NCBI GenBank assembly: GCA_031285625.1
Contig: JAITVV010000089.1
Coordinates: 1 to 64,000, forward strand
From: Prevotella sp.
GTDB lineage: Bacteria > Bacteroidota > Bacteroidia > Bacteroidales > Dysgonomonadaceae
Direction of reading: 5' to 3'
Length of the DNA: 64,000 bases
Positions 7,627 to 17,454 of the stretch are shown here, piece by piece. Both the position numbers and the translations under genes were made by a program. The notes under the pieces were generated by a model. It was not told where the DNA came from and searched no databases. It worked only from the letters and a program-made list of their open reading frames with translations. Position 1 is the first letter of the stretch; every line of letters starts with the position of its first letter.

Positions 7627-9270
7627 ATGGCTCATGAAGCGCACCTCATAATAGAGAATAAGGAAAGGCAGTTATTGACTTTCAAAATGGATTATTTTAA
7701 AGTACAAAACTCAATTTTAGATAAGTGGGCTTATACTACTATAAATGATACACTCGATTCATTATCTGATGCATCCAGGTCATCATTGAGTTCTTTCTAC
7801 TCCAAAGATGCGATCCCGTTTGGCGGTTTTTTCAACCTAACGATGGAAACTACAAGCGACGACTCTTGGTTATATGAATGGTTTCTGCCCGACGAGAGCA
7901 GTTCCACGATGGTAAAACATGGTAGAATTGATTTTTATGGAGATGATGAATTTTATCCTTTTAAACGGATAGAGTTTTGGGACGCATGGATTCCGAATAT
8001 TTCAGAAGCTATGTGTAGCACTGGCACAAATTCGATGATAATGTCTTTGCAGCTAATGCCTGCAACTATAAGATACAATAACGAAGAAGTACACCGAAAA
8101 GTCTGGTATATAACAGATATCGATAAAAAGGCAAAGAATGTAGTCAGTGAGGAAAGGGAATTATTTGTAACCGATATCAAGTGGAGAGGACGAAAAAAAG
8201 ACTATATTTCTTCTGTTTATCGTAAGGATATGATGCTGAATCACAATCTGACATTAGAAGTTGAAGTTAAAAACCATTTGCCAGGTGATTCCTTCGAACT
8301 GCAAGTAAAGCAAAGCAACGGAAGAAGGATAAAAGGCCAAGGCTCTGAATTTACTGTAACAGGTCATGTAAACGATGAGGGTAACATTATATTAATAGAG
8401 AATTTCAAAGTAGAATGTGATTTTGCTGAAGACAATCAGAATTTTGGTAATATTGAGTTTTATCATAAAGGGAGAAAGGTTGCCGAGTTTAAAGAGAATT
8501 TCGGGTGGACTTGGATAAAAGAAGGAGGAAAATTGAAAATATTTGTGAATACTGAAGTAACTGTTGCCAAATTAGCCACTGGTTGTACTCTTGATGATTA
8601 TAAACCGGCCATTAATGAGCAATTTAAGAGAACATTAGAACTTTCGTCGAATGGATTAGTAACAGGAAAGATATTTTTTTCGGGTACATTTATGAGAGAA
8701 TTACCTCAATTAGTACCCCAATTACATTTCGATGAAAAACGAAAATATCAGGGGACTAATTTATTTTTTATGGGTAATCATGATAAAGGCAGAGTTGAGG
8801 TTCTTACTGAGGCAGTAGATAATGATTATAATTTAATGGATATTGGTGAAACTGCTATACATGAATTATTTCATTCTTTACGTTTAGATCATCCTTTTGA
8901 AAGAACTGTTGGTAAAGACACCAAATTAGTAATGGATTTGTCTAAAACAGACGCTTATCTTACTACTCCTGAAACAAACCCATTAATTTATTGGAATATT
9001 ATGAATTACGATGATATTACAATCAATGGTAAATTATTAAAAAATTTACACAAAACGAGGCGACCTGAGCTTATCACAAATGGTCAACTTAGGGTATTAT
9101 TCTCTGAAATAGAAAAACAGAGAAATGGCTCAGGGGTAATTGATGGCACTGATATAACTGCAAAGGATGGGGTTGTATGGAGTAACTTTGAATACTATTG
9201 GGAAGAAGATTATATTGGCGCTTGGGTTCATCCAAAACGATTTAAGTATAACGAACCAGAAATATTATGA
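7627..9270 (+). CDS. T6SS Hcp/TssD-metallopeptidase fusion, probable effector
   Basis: Residues 1 to about 165 resemble the Bacteroidota type VI secretion tube protein TssD (Hcp): GGFFNLTMETTSDDSWLYEW, the FYGDDEFYPFKRIEFWDAW strand pair and the STGTNSMIMSLQLMPATIRY end of the fold. Residues 205-310 form a strand-rich linker of unknown family. The C-terminal part holds a zinc-protease site: HELFHSLRLDH with His412, Glu413, His416 and His422, and a downstream WNIMNY (Met459) that could be the Met-turn of metzincins, although the usual glycine of HExxHxxGxxH is Arg419. No signal peptide, as expected for a T6SS cargo. The start codon of the next gene overlaps the stop (ATGA). No T6SS structural genes lie in the window. 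Effector role is inference. Confidence 0.8.
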   Translation: MAHEAHLIIENKERQLLTFKMDYFKVQNSILDKWAYTTINDTLDSLSDASRSSLSSFYSKDAIPFGGFFNLTMETTSDDSWLYEWFLPDESSSTMVKHGRIDFYGDDEFYPFKRIEFWDAWIPNISEAMCSTGTNSMIMSLQLMPATIRYNNEEVHRKVWYITDIDKKAKNVVSEERELFVTDIKWRGRKKDYISSVYRKDMMLNHNLTLEVEVKNHLPGDSFELQVKQSNGRRIKGQGSEFTVTGHVNDEGNIILIENFKVECDFAEDNQNFGNIEFYHKGRKVAEFKENFGWTWIKEGGKLKIFVNTEVTVAKLATGCTLDDYKPAINEQFKRTLELSSNGLVTGKIFFSGTFMRELPQLVPQLHFDEKRKYQGTNLFFMGNHDKGRVEVLTEAVDNDYNLMDIGETAIHELFHSLRLDHPFERTVGKDTKLVMDLSKTDAYLTTPETNPLIYWNIMNYDDITINGKLLKNLHKTRRPELITNGQLRVLFSEIEKQRNGSGVIDGTDITAKDGVVWSNFEYYWEEDYIGAWVHPKRFKYNEPEIL

Positions 9271-9725
9271 TAAAGAGATTACTATTACTATCACTCATTA
9301 CATTTCTTGCAAATAGCTGCTTAGCTCAAAAAAATAATATGCAAGAAGATTGTTCTCATTATTACGATAAAACAACAGGGAGAAATGTCTATATCAGTTT
9401 TACTTCTGCACCTATTTCACCAGATAGCATACCAGAAGGATATTTGAACTATATTTATAGGAATATAAAGATTTCTGTTGATGATCTTATTTACCACTCA
9501 GCAATAAGACCGAAGTATAAGATTATAATGGATGAAAAAGGAAAAATAATTAAGTGTACACCTTTATTTAATGGAAAAGAAAAAAATATTTTAGACTTTA
9601 CAGTATTGGATAAAGAGATAATACGAATATTTGAAGAATCGGAAAATTGGACTCCTGCAAAATGTAAAGATAGGAATATAGCTACCCAAGCAATTGTAGT
9701 AGTAAAAAGACCTCATTTAAAGTAA
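9267..9725 (+). CDS. small exported protein, probable immunity protein
   Basis: 152 residues with an N-terminal signal peptide (cleavage likely after CLAQ; Cys18 is in a poor lipobox). The rest shows the pattern of a TonB C-terminal-like fold: IIMDEKGKIIKC, then LDKEIIRIFEESENWTPAK and AIVVVKRP. It starts inside the stop codon of the Hcp-metallopeptidase gene (ATGA overlap at 9267-9270), which implies translational coupling and matched expression. A periplasmic partner fits protection against an effector that a neighbouring cell delivers to the periplasm. It could instead be an accessory protein; no immunity family was recognised. Confidence 0.65.
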   Translation: MIKRLLLLSLITFLANSCLAQKNNMQEDCSHYYDKTTGRNVYISFTSAPISPDSIPEGYLNYIYRNIKISVDDLIYHSAIRPKYKIIMDEKGKIIKCTPLFNGKEKNILDFTVLDKEIIRIFEESENWTPAKCKDRNIATQAIVVVKRPHLK

Positions 9726-9755
9726 TTTAAAGCTACCCTAAGCACTAACAACAAA

Positions 9756-9786
9756 AGAGGCTATATAATCAGATCATACAGCCTCT
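9756..9786 (-). terminator. terminator between the immunity-like gene and typA
   Basis: Stem AGAGGCT (9756-9762) / AGCCTCT (9780-9786). On the minus strand it is followed by TTTTGTTGTT, fitting typA; it may also stop plus-strand transcription. Confidence 0.6.
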
Positions 9787-9805
9787 CAATATATTATTAC
9801 AATGA

Positions 9806-11605
9806 TTATTTCTTAGACATACGTTTACGATCGTTTTCGTCCAGATAGATTTTACGCAGACGTATAGCATGTGGCGTAACTTCTACATATTCATCATCCT
9901 TGATATACTCCAACGCATCTTCGAGACTGAAGATAATAGGAGGTGCAAGCTTTACCTTATCATCTGTTCCTGAAGCACGAACATTCGTCAATTTTTTAGA
10001 TTTTGTAAGATTCACAACCAAGTCACCTTCCTTACTATGTTCTCCTACAATCTGTCCCATATAGATGTCAGTTTGTGGTTCAAGGAAGAATTTACCTCTG
10101 TCTTGTAACTTATCTATAGCATATGCGAAAGCGTTACCGGATTCGCTGGCAATAATAGAGCCGTTCGATCTCTTTTCTATATCCCCTTTCCACGGCTGGA
10201 ATTCTAAAAAACGGTGTGCTATAACAGCTTCACCTGCCGACAGGGTCAGAGCAGCATTGTTGATACCGATAATACCGCGCGATGGAATTGTAAATTCAAG
10301 GTAAATACGATCTTTCTTATTACCCATCATTGTCAGTTCTCCACGACGGCGTGTTACCAGATCAATAATCTTGCTCGAATATTCTTCAGGCAAGTTTATA
10401 GTCAGTTGCTCCACCGGTTCGTATTTTTGCCCATCTATCTCTTTGATAATTACCTTAGGTTGACCAACCTGTAGCTCATAACCTTCCCTACGCATGGTTT
10501 CTATCAGGATAGATAAGTGTAGTATCCCCCTGCCATATACGATCCATGAGTCTGCACTATCGGTAGGTTCTACACGTAAAGCCAGGTTGCGGTCAAGCTC
10601 CCTCATCAAACGATCATGTATATGTCGTGATGTGACAAATTTGCCATCTTTACCAAAAAACGGAGAGTCGTTGATAGTAAACAACATAGACATTGTAGGC
10701 TCATCGATATCGATAGTTGGGAGCGGTTCAGGGTTTTCAATATCAGCAATTGAGTCACCAATTTCAAAACCTTCGATGCCCAGAAGAGCACATATATCAC
10801 CACACTGAACTGTTGGAACTTTTACTCGTCCAAGTCCTTCGAATGTATTAATTTCTTTTATTTTGGTTTTTACAACACTACCGTCACGCTTGCATAGAGA
10901 GACATCCATATTTTCTCTTAACTCGCCACGATGTACACGGCCGACAGCAATACGTCCTACATATTTGGAATAATCAAGAGATGTTATAAGCATTTGAGGT
11001 GTGCCTTCCAGATATTCAGGTGCAGGTATATATTTAACGATTGCATCCAGTAACGGGGTAATGTCTTCTGTCGGCTTCTTCCAGTCGTCAGACATCCATC
11101 CTTGCTTGGCAGAACCATAAATAGTAGGAAAATCAAGCTGCTCCTCGGAAGCATCGAGACTAAACATTAAGTCGAAAACCATCTCATGAACTTCATCAGG
11201 ACGACAGTTAGGCTTATCCACTTTATTGATAACCACAATAGGCTTAAGCCCCATCTGAATAGCTTTCTGAAGGACAAAACGGGTTTGCGGCATCGGGCCT
11301 TCAAAGGCGTCGACCAACAATAAACAGCCATCAGCCATATTGAGCACACGTTCTACTTCTCCTCCAAAGTCGGCATGCCCGGGAGTATCTATAATATTTA
11401 TCTTTGTTCCCTTGTAATTAATCGAAACGTTCTTGGAAAGAATCGTAATTCCACGCTCACGCTCTAAATCATTATTGTCAAGAATCAATTCACCAGCAGA
11501 CTGGTTTTCTCTGAAAAGTTGTCCGGCAAGAAGCATCTTGTCTACAATGGTAGTTTTACCATGATCGACATGTGCTATAATTGCAATGTTTCTAATATTT
11601 TGCAT
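9806..11605 (-). CDS. typA: ribosome-associated translational GTPase TypA/BipA
   Basis: Translational GTPase related to EF-G and LepA, active in ribosome assembly and stress adaptation. G-domain motifs are present in order: AHVDHGKTT (P loop), [19 protein letters not shown]. The C-terminal domain holds the family-specific RRGELTMM and [18 protein letters not shown] stretches. The reading frame is open upstream to 11656, but the start at 11605 ([10 protein letters not shown]) is preferred: it gives the standard 599 residues, and the promoter box at 11624-11631 lies inside the longer alternative. Confidence 0.95.
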   Translation of the reverse strand: MQNIRNIAIIAHVDHGKTTIVDKMLLAGQLFRENQSAGELILDNNDLERERGITILSKNVSINYKGTKINIIDTPGHADFGGEVERVLNMADGCLLLVDAFEGPMPQTRFVLQKAIQMGLKPIVVINKVDKPNCRPDEVHEMVFDLMFSLDASEEQLDFPTIYGSAKQGWMSDDWKKPTEDITPLLDAIVKYIPAPEYLEGTPQMLITSLDYSKYVGRIAVGRVHRGELRENMDVSLCKRDGSVVKTKIKEINTFEGLGRVKVPTVQCGDICALLGIEGFEIGDSIADIENPEPLPTIDIDEPTMSMLFTINDSPFFGKDGKFVTSRHIHDRLMRELDRNLALRVEPTDSADSWIVYGRGILHLSILIETMRREGYELQVGQPKVIIKEIDGQKYEPVEQLTINLPEEYSSKIIDLVTRRRGELTMMGNKKDRIYLEFTIPSRGIIGINNAALTLSAGEAVIAHRFLEFQPWKGDIEKRSNGSIIASESGNAFAYAIDKLQDRGKFFLEPQTDIYMGQIVGEHSKEGDLVVNLTKSKKLTNVRASGTDDKVKLAPPIIFSLEDALEYIKDDEYVEVTPHAIRLRKIYLDENDRKRMSKK

Positions 11606-11623
11606 ATATATAATTTGAGGGTG

Positions 11624-11631
11624 CAAAGGTA
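11624..11631 (-). promoter_or_regulatory. -7 box of the typA promoter
   Basis: TACCTTTG on the minus strand, 18 bases upstream of the typA ATG. The leader would be only about ten bases, and the box supports the shorter start. Confidence 0.6.
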
Positions 11632-11649
11632 CGACATTTTTACAAAAAA

Positions 11650-11676
11650 AATCCATTTAGAAGTTCTAAATGGATT
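11650..11676 (-). terminator. terminator of the lpx operon
   Basis: Perfect inverted repeat of 13 bases each side of a single base (AATCCATTTAGAA-G-TTCTAAATGGATT). On the minus strand it is followed by TTTTTTTTG, typical of an intrinsic terminator; it ends just before the typA promoter. Confidence 0.85.
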
Positions 11677-11700
11677 ACAATTTATTCTTTTATAGGAATT

Positions 11701-12486
11701 TTACCCCATATACCCTCTGACAATTCCCCGGGGAGATCCTTTAACAAAGTCTACAATCAGCCTCATCTCAGGAGTTTCTTCAAATTCTTTATCAATTTTA
11801 TTAATTGCATCCGAAAAATTGAACCCTGCCTGATAAATTACGCGGTATATTTCCTGTATTTCATTTATTTTTTCGTTAGAATAACCGTTACGGCGCAGGC
11901 CGATGAGATTTACTCCGGAGTAGCACACAGGTTCACGCCCTGCTATGATATATGGCGGAATATCCTTACCCAGACGTGTACCACCTTGTATCATAACATG
12001 TGCCCCGATACGGGTAAACTGATGTACAAGAGTTCCACCGCTCAGGATAGCATGGTGTTCCACCTCGACCTCGCCTGCCAGTTGGGTTGCATTACCGAGT
12101 ATAACATAATCATTCAAAACGCAATCATGTGCTACATGGCTATATGCCATCAACAGGCAATTGTTGCCTACTATAGTATGTCCTTTAGAAGCTGTACCTC
12201 TGTTTACAGTAACACATTCTCTGATAGTAGTATTATTACCAACAATTGCCAGGCTGTCCTCTCCTTTAAACTTCAAATCCTGAGGAACCCCGCCAACTAC
12301 AGCACCAGGAAAGATTCTACAGTTACTTCCAACACGAGAGCCGTATCTGACATTGGCTCCAGACATAACATGCGTTCCATCACCTATTTCCACATTCTTA
12401 TCAACGAATGCAAAAGGTTCTATTGTTACATCCTTTCCCAGCTTTGCATCAGGATGTACATAAGCCTGATTTGATATGTTTGACAT
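11701..12486 (-). CDS. lpxA: acyl-ACP--UDP-N-acetylglucosamine O-acyltransferase
   Basis: First step of lipid A synthesis: transfer of a hydroxyacyl chain from ACP to UDP-GlcNAc in the cytoplasm. The N-terminal two thirds is a left-handed parallel beta helix of hexapeptide repeats, with the catalytic histidine in MAYSHVAHDC; the C-terminal helical part begins at SGVNLIGLRRNGYS. At 261 residues it is full length. It is the third gene of lpxD - lpxC/fabZ - lpxA, with a 17-base gap to the preceding gene. Confidence 0.96.
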   Translation of the reverse strand: MSNISNQAYVHPDAKLGKDVTIEPFAFVDKNVEIGDGTHVMSGANVRYGSRVGSNCRIFPGAVVGGVPQDLKFKGEDSLAIVGNNTTIRECVTVNRGTASKGHTIVGNNCLLMAYSHVAHDCVLNDYVILGNATQLAGEVEVEHHAILSGGTLVHQFTRIGAHVMIQGGTRLGKDIPPYIIAGREPVCYSGVNLIGLRRNGYSNEKINEIQEIYRVIYQAGFNFSDAINKIDKEFEETPEMRLIVDFVKGSPRGIVRGYMG

Positions 12487-12503
12487 AATACTAATATATT
12501 TTA

Positions 12504-13889
12504 TTATTTATTCTTCACGATCTGTGCAGTAAACTCAGCTTCTGACACTAATCTATCACCGATAAAAGTATAACCTTTCATATTGGCTATTCCCCGCCTG
12601 ATTTCAGACATCATATTCAATCTGAATATAAGTGTGTCGCCAGGAACAACTTTATTCCTAAATTTCACATTGTCAATCTTCAGGAAATATGTAGAATATC
12701 TCTCTGGCTCATCTACCTGAGATAATACCAGGAGCCCTCCTACCTGAGCCATGGCCTCTACCTGCAATACACCCGGCATAACCGGCTCCTGAGGGAAATG
12801 GCCTTGAAAATAAGGCTCGTTGGTTGTGATATTTTTTATACCCACTATATGTTTCTGCCCTACCTCTATAATCTTATCCACCATCAAAAAGGGATATCTG
12901 TGAGGCAATAACTCCTTAATTCTGTTAATATCAAAAACCGCTGCTTTGTTCGGGTCATAAACAGGTGGTTGAACTTCGTTTAACTTAATCTGCTTACGAA
13001 TAAGGCGGGCAAGTTTATTATTTATCTTATGTCCGGGGCGGGTAGCAATAATTCGTCCTCTCAAAGGTTTTCCGATTAAAGCCATATCCCCTATTATATC
13101 CAATAATTTATGGCGGGCAGGCTCGTTAGGATACATGATTTGCTTATTATTCAGGTAGCCTAATTCAGTAGCATCCTTATGAGGAACACCAAGCAAATCT
13201 GCCAGGCTATCCAGGTCTTCTTGCGAGATCTGGCGTTCATATATAACGATTGCATTATCAAGGTCACCTCCTTTTATCAGTCCGGCATCGCGTAGTTTCT
13301 GTATTTCGCGAACGAAAACAAAGGTACGTGCATTTGCTATTTCTTTAGGGAAGTCGGATAGATCTTCAAGTGTAGCCGATTGGTTTGGAATATATTTAGA
13401 TTCAAACTCTATAAATGAATTGATACAGAAACGGTCATCAGGCAAAAGTGTCAATTTAGATCCGGTCTCTTCATCTACAACTTCCATTTTATGGCGAACA
13501 ACAAAATAATCTCTATCTTCTGATTGCTCAACAATACCTACACCATATATAGCCTGTACATATTGCACAGAACTTCCATCCAGTATAGGAAATTCAGGAG
13601 CATCAACTTCAATCAGGCAGTTATCGATCCTTAATGCATACAGAGCCGCCATAGCATGTTCGACTGTACTTACCTGAACATTATCTTTAATTAATACAGT
13701 ACCTCGTTGAGTGTTGCCAACATTTTCAGCTAAGGCATCTATTACAGGCTGGTTCTCCAGATCTACTCTCTTGATTTTGTATCCATGGTTTTCCGGCGCA
13801 GGATTGAATGTTATCGTTATCGGTAATCCTGTATGCAACCCTTTTCCCTGCAATGTAAAACTGCCTTTCAGAGTGTGCTGTTTGCTCAT
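12504..13889 (-). CDS. lpxC-fabZ: bifunctional LpxC deacetylase / FabZ dehydratase
   Basis: A fusion usual in Bacteroidota. Residues 1 to about 300 are the zinc-dependent UDP-3-O-acyl-GlcNAc deacetylase, with the metal-binding STVEHAMAAL near the N terminus and HKLLDIIGDMAL / GRIIATRPGH later. Residues about 315-461 are 3-hydroxyacyl-ACP dehydratase, with HRYPFLMVDKI and the catalytic GHFPQEPVMPGV. The fusion couples the committed step of lipid A synthesis to fatty acid elongation. It lies between lpxD and lpxA with gaps of 15 and 17 bases. Confidence 0.97.
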   Translation of the reverse strand: MSKQHTLKGSFTLQGKGLHTGLPITITFNPAPENHGYKIKRVDLENQPVIDALAENVGNTQRGTVLIKDNVQVSTVEHAMAALYALRIDNCLIEVDAPEFPILDGSSVQYVQAIYGVGIVEQSEDRDYFVVRHKMEVVDEETGSKLTLLPDDRFCINSFIEFESKYIPNQSATLEDLSDFPKEIANARTFVFVREIQKLRDAGLIKGGDLDNAIVIYERQISQEDLDSLADLLGVPHKDATELGYLNNKQIMYPNEPARHKLLDIIGDMALIGKPLRGRIIATRPGHKINNKLARLIRKQIKLNEVQPPVYDPNKAAVFDINRIKELLPHRYPFLMVDKIIEVGQKHIVGIKNITTNEPYFQGHFPQEPVMPGVLQVEAMAQVGGLLVLSQVDEPERYSTYFLKIDNVKFRNKVVPGDTLIFRLNMMSEIRRGIANMKGYTFIGDRLVSEAEFTAQIVKNK

Positions 13890-13904
13890 TTTCTTATTTA
13901 TATG

Positions 13905-14951
13905 TTAGTTTTTATTCGATTTCAGTGCTTCAATCTCTTTCTGCAACTGGGCTATTTGTTTATATATTTCAGGTAATTTAGGGAACACAACACTCGACTT
14001 AAAAAAGTCTCTGACAGGAATAGCAGGTGAACCTAGAATTTTTGCACCGGGCTCAATATTGCTTATTATTCCTGACTGGGCACCGATATTAGCATTATCT
14101 CCAATGGTAATATGGCCCCCTAAGCCAACCTGTCCGCCAAACATACACTGTTTCCCTATCTTTGTAGAACCGGATACTCCTACCTGAGCCGCCATAACCG
14201 TATTGTCTCCAACCTCTACGTTATGTGCAATCTGAATAAGGTTATCCAATTTTACACCTTTATGTATAATCGTCGCATCCATCACGGCGCGATCAATAGT
14301 GGTATTAGCTCCTATTTCGACATCATCCTCAATGAGAACAATACCCATTTGTGGAATCTTCTTAAATTCACCATTATCTTCAGGAGCAAATCCAAAGCCA
14401 TCGCTTCCGATCACAACTCCACTGTGTATAATACAATTGTTACCAATAATACATCCCTGATATATTTTTACGCCGGGATATATAATCGTATTATCTCCTA
14501 TCTGCACATTGTCTCCGATGTATGACTGAGGATATACTTTAGTATTATTTCCTATTTTGGCACTATCTGCAATATAGGTAAACGCACCAATATATACATT
14601 CTCACCCAAAGTAGCACTTTCCGAGATATAAGACATTGGCTCAACACCCGTTTTCTGTGGCCGGGATTTTTCAACCATATCAAGTAATACAGCTAAAGCT
14701 GCATATGCATTAGAACAACGGATTAATGTTGCTTTTATTGGATGTTCTGCTACAAAATCATCATTTACTAACACAATGCTGGCATTTGTAGTATATATGT
14801 AATGGGTATATTTGGGGTTAGATAAAAAAGTCAGTGTTCCAGGCCTTCCGTCTTCTATCTTAGAAAAATTATTCACTTCAATAGAAGAATCCCCTTCAAT
14901 TGTCCCATTTAATACTGTAGCAATCTGCTCTGCAGTGAAGGATATTTGCAT
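13905..14951 (-). CDS. lpxD: UDP-3-O-acylglucosamine N-acyltransferase
   Basis: Third lipid A enzyme; adds the N-linked hydroxyacyl chain to the LpxC product. A uridine-binding N-terminal domain (residues 1 to about 100) precedes a hexapeptide-repeat beta helix; the catalytic His lies in [12 protein letters not shown], and [13 protein letters not shown] is the conserved family segment. The C-terminal helix ([13 protein letters not shown]) is normal for the trimer. The length of 348 residues is standard. First gene of the operon; no clear TAnnTTTG box was found upstream. Confidence 0.96.
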   Translation of the reverse strand: MQISFTAEQIATVLNGTIEGDSSIEVNNFSKIEDGRPGTLTFLSNPKYTHYIYTTNASIVLVNDDFVAEHPIKATLIRCSNAYAALAVLLDMVEKSRPQKTGVEPMSYISESATLGENVYIGAFTYIADSAKIGNNTKVYPQSYIGDNVQIGDNTIIYPGVKIYQGCIIGNNCIIHSGVVIGSDGFGFAPEDNGEFKKIPQMGIVLIEDDVEIGANTTIDRAVMDATIIHKGVKLDNLIQIAHNVEVGDNTVMAAQVGVSGSTKIGKQCMFGGQVGLGGHITIGDNANIGAQSGIISNIEPGAKILGSPAIPVRDFFKSSVVFPKLPEIYKQIAQLQKEIEALKSNKN

Positions 14952-15068
14952 AAAAATAGACTAAAAAGTATTTGGCGTCCCTATATAAGGATGCGAAATA
15001 AATAATAATTTTCCAAATATATTACTTTTATGCTTAAAAAACAGTTGAAGAAAGCGAAATATTATTAA

Positions 15069-15539
15069 TTATTCTATCTTTCCGTAGAAAGATATAGGCT
15101 GCCTGTTGTTTTCATTTACGGTTAAAGTGGCATATCCGGTATCTCCTACCCGCAATATAAGATTAAATTTTCGCTGAGTATCTTTTGTCATCATATTAAC
15201 ATCCCACATTCCTTTCCTTTTATCGGAAACTGAGTACTCAAAGTCTGTGCTTGTGAATTTTATACCGTTGTCATCCGGAGAAATCGGTGCTGAATAAGCT
15301 CTTCCGAAATAAGGAAGATAGGCACTAATTGTATCTTTTGATACCTTTAGCGAATATGAATAATTAAGATTGACTGATCGTCCACTTGTAGGCAAAGCAG
15401 TCTGAGGGATGAATGTATAACTTGAAGATTCTATTTTCTCAGTCATGGAAGTGATAGTTTCCTCCTTAGACAGAGAACTCCCGGATTTACAACTAAATCC
15501 TAAAGTGGCAATCAATATTATTATAGTAAACTTTTTCAT
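15069..15539 (-). CDS. DUF4251 lipoprotein
   Basis: 156-residue exported lipoprotein of a Bacteroidetes-restricted family without known function. The lipobox is LGFSC (Cys17). The mature part is strand-rich, with the family's SGRSVNLNYSYSL, LPYFGRAYSAP and NLILRVGDTGYATLTVN stretches. Unusually for this genome, a clear Shine-Dalgarno sequence (AAGGAG, complement at 15547-15552) lies 7 bases before the ATG. It appears monocistronic. Confidence 0.8.
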   Translation of the reverse strand: MKKFTIIILIATLGFSCKSGSSLSKEETITSMTEKIESSSYTFIPQTALPTSGRSVNLNYSYSLKVSKDTISAYLPYFGRAYSAPISPDDNGIKFTSTDFEYSVSDKRKGMWDVNMMTKDTQRKFNLILRVGDTGYATLTVNENNRQPISFYGKIE

Positions 15540-15604
15540 ATCAAATCTCCTTAATATTAGTATAACATTTAATGATAAATTAAGTTTTTAACCACTAGTT
15601 GAAG

Positions 15605-17425
15605 TTATCTACTACCCAGATCTAAATACATTGTTTGGAAAAATGCTTTCGCTTTCTTCTCCATTTCAGGATTGCCGGACTGCTGAAGGATACTTTGCTT
15701 ATCATTATCATATGTAACGGTTCCCGTAGAATCAGTCATACAAAACCCGTTCACATAAGAGTAGAAAGCAAACTTATTCCCATCAGGGTTCAGCATATCT
15801 TTACTAAACTTAAAGTCGGTATGCTTTATATTCATCTGAGAGAATAGAGTGGCAGCCAGATCGTTCTGTGAACCATAATCAGATACTACCAACGAGTCCT
15901 TTACCGCTCCACCTATCCACACCATTGGTATACGAAACCGTTCGGGGTCACTATTATTTAATCCCTGAGGATATGATTGCATAGCATGATCTGCAATAAA
16001 TATAATTAACGTATTGTTCCATTGTTCTGTCTTTCTGAACTGCTCTACAAATTTACCCAAACAATCATCTGTATAATTTACAGCATCCAGAAATGGCTCT
16101 TCAAATTTACCCACAGGCACATCAAAAGGTTCGTGACTACTAAGGGTTAGTACTGTTTTAAAATAAGGAGTCTTCTGTGGTTTAGTACTCAGGTCATAGG
16201 ACACCCTGTCAATCAGGAATTTATCCGGAACACCCCATTTTGTCATACGCTCACTTAAAGGGAATTCCTCATCGGAAAATATATCCTTTATACCACAAGC
16301 CCCAACAAAATAGGAACGCATATTAGCAAAATCAGCATCACCCCCATAATAAAACGATAGGTTGTCATATCCTGCTTTCTTTAGATATTGCGGTATTGTA
16401 GGTAAAGAGCCAGTTTTCTGAGGGTACTTCATAATAGCCACAGTAGGATGTGCCGGATAGCCGCTAAGTACGGATACGAGCCCCCTGTCAGTACGGAAAC
16501 TATTAGCATAAAAATGATCAAACAATACACCTTCTTTTGCAAAGCGCGACATATTAGGAGCAATCAGCGAATCTAAAGCTACATCTGCCGAAAAGCTTTC
16601 CAGAATGAATAAGATTATATTAGGCCTGTCAGTACTTAGTAATCTGGGGACACTGTCGCTATATGGCTGATTATTTAACTCATCAAAGATAGCCAATGCC
16701 TCATCCTTATCATAAAATTGATATTGAGATCCGAAATTATCTGACTTAAAGAAAGATGACATCAGGTTGAATTCAGGATTTATAGCTGCATGATTAAAAA
16801 ACATATTATCACTGTAGTATACTTGCCCGATATTCATTGTAGATACTGTTATCCCTCCTCTGATAGGAAGGAACAAGGCAGCCGTCAGCAATACCAAAAT
16901 AAGTGAAGTCTTAATGATAGATTTAGGAACAGTAAGATTTAACACTTGCTTTCTGATCAGAAATACATAAGCCAGATAGGCAATTACAACATAAGCAGCA
17001 ATACCTAAAAGGCCAAACAGAAAATCTAAAGCCGATGCACTGGCAAAAGTTTCCTTTGGCTTTTGCAAATAAAGAAAAACAGTAGAGTCGAAGTGAAAAC
17101 CCCAATAAGGATATACGATAATATCCACAACTGTTATTATACTTATAATCAGCAAAATTACCCCGAAGTACCCATTATATATACGTGCTATCAATTTAGG
17201 TTTGAACCAGATGGAAGAAATAAGTATGAGTGCAGGTATAGCAGTAAGGTAACCACTCATTGACATATCAAGCGGCAAACCATGATAAAGTACATCAAAA
17301 ACATCTCTGGATGTAAGTCCACCACCTATAGAAGAATGAGCCAGTAAGAATACGACTTTCCCTAATAAGAAGAAGAGAATAAAATAAAAGGAGATGGTGA
17401 TAAAGAGTAAGATCCGTTGCTTCAT
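15605..17425 (-). CDS. LTA synthase-like sulfatase-fold membrane enzyme
   Basis: About five N-terminal membrane helices (residues 1-190) followed by an extracytoplasmic alkaline-phosphatase/sulfatase domain. The metal and nucleophile motifs of the LtaS family are visible: ILFILESFSAD, then SFRTDRGLVSVLSG with the probable nucleophilic threonine, and later FIADHAMQ. Gram-negative relatives transfer phosphoglycerol or phosphoethanolamine to glycans or lipids; the substrate here is unknown, since this lineage makes no lipoteichoic acid. A TATCTTTG promoter box lies at 17455-17462. Confidence 0.85.
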   Translation of the reverse strand: MKQRILLFITISFYFILFFLLGKVVFLLAHSSIGGGLTSRDVFDVLYHGLPLDMSMSGYLTAIPALILISSIWFKPKLIARIYNGYFGVILLIISIITVVDIIVYPYWGFHFDSTVFLYLQKPKETFASASALDFLFGLLGIAAYVVIAYLAYVFLIRKQVLNLTVPKSIIKTSLILVLLTAALFLPIRGGITVSTMNIGQVYYSDNMFFNHAAINPEFNLMSSFFKSDNFGSQYQFYDKDEALAIFDELNNQPYSDSVPRLLSTDRPNIILFILESFSADVALDSLIAPNMSRFAKEGVLFDHFYANSFRTDRGLVSVLSGYPAHPTVAIMKYPQKTGSLPTIPQYLKKAGYDNLSFYYGGDADFANMRSYFVGACGIKDIFSDEEFPLSERMTKWGVPDKFLIDRVSYDLSTKPQKTPYFKTVLTLSSHEPFDVPVGKFEEPFLDAVNYTDDCLGKFVEQFRKTEQWNNTLIIFIADHAMQSYPQGLNNSDPERFRIPMVWIGGAVKDSLVVSDYGSQNDLAATLFSQMNIKHTDFKFSKDMLNPDGNKFAFYSYVNGFCMTDSTGTVTYDNDKQSILQQSGNPEMEKKAKAFFQTMYLDLGSR

Positions 17426-17454
17426 TTTGATACAAAAACGATTGAGTTGAATTA

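Noticed and set aside
9267-9725. Small exported protein as a true TonB
   Set aside because: It has a cleavable signal and no proline-rich periplasm-spanning region or anchoring N-terminal helix typical of TonB.
11605-11656. N-terminal extension of typA (17 residues)
   Set aside because: The promoter box and lpx terminator lie inside it, and the family starts at MQNIRNIAI.
11986-12474. Plus-strand 162-codon frame opposite lpxA
   Set aside because: Shadow of the conserved LpxA frame; composition and lack of motifs argue against coding.
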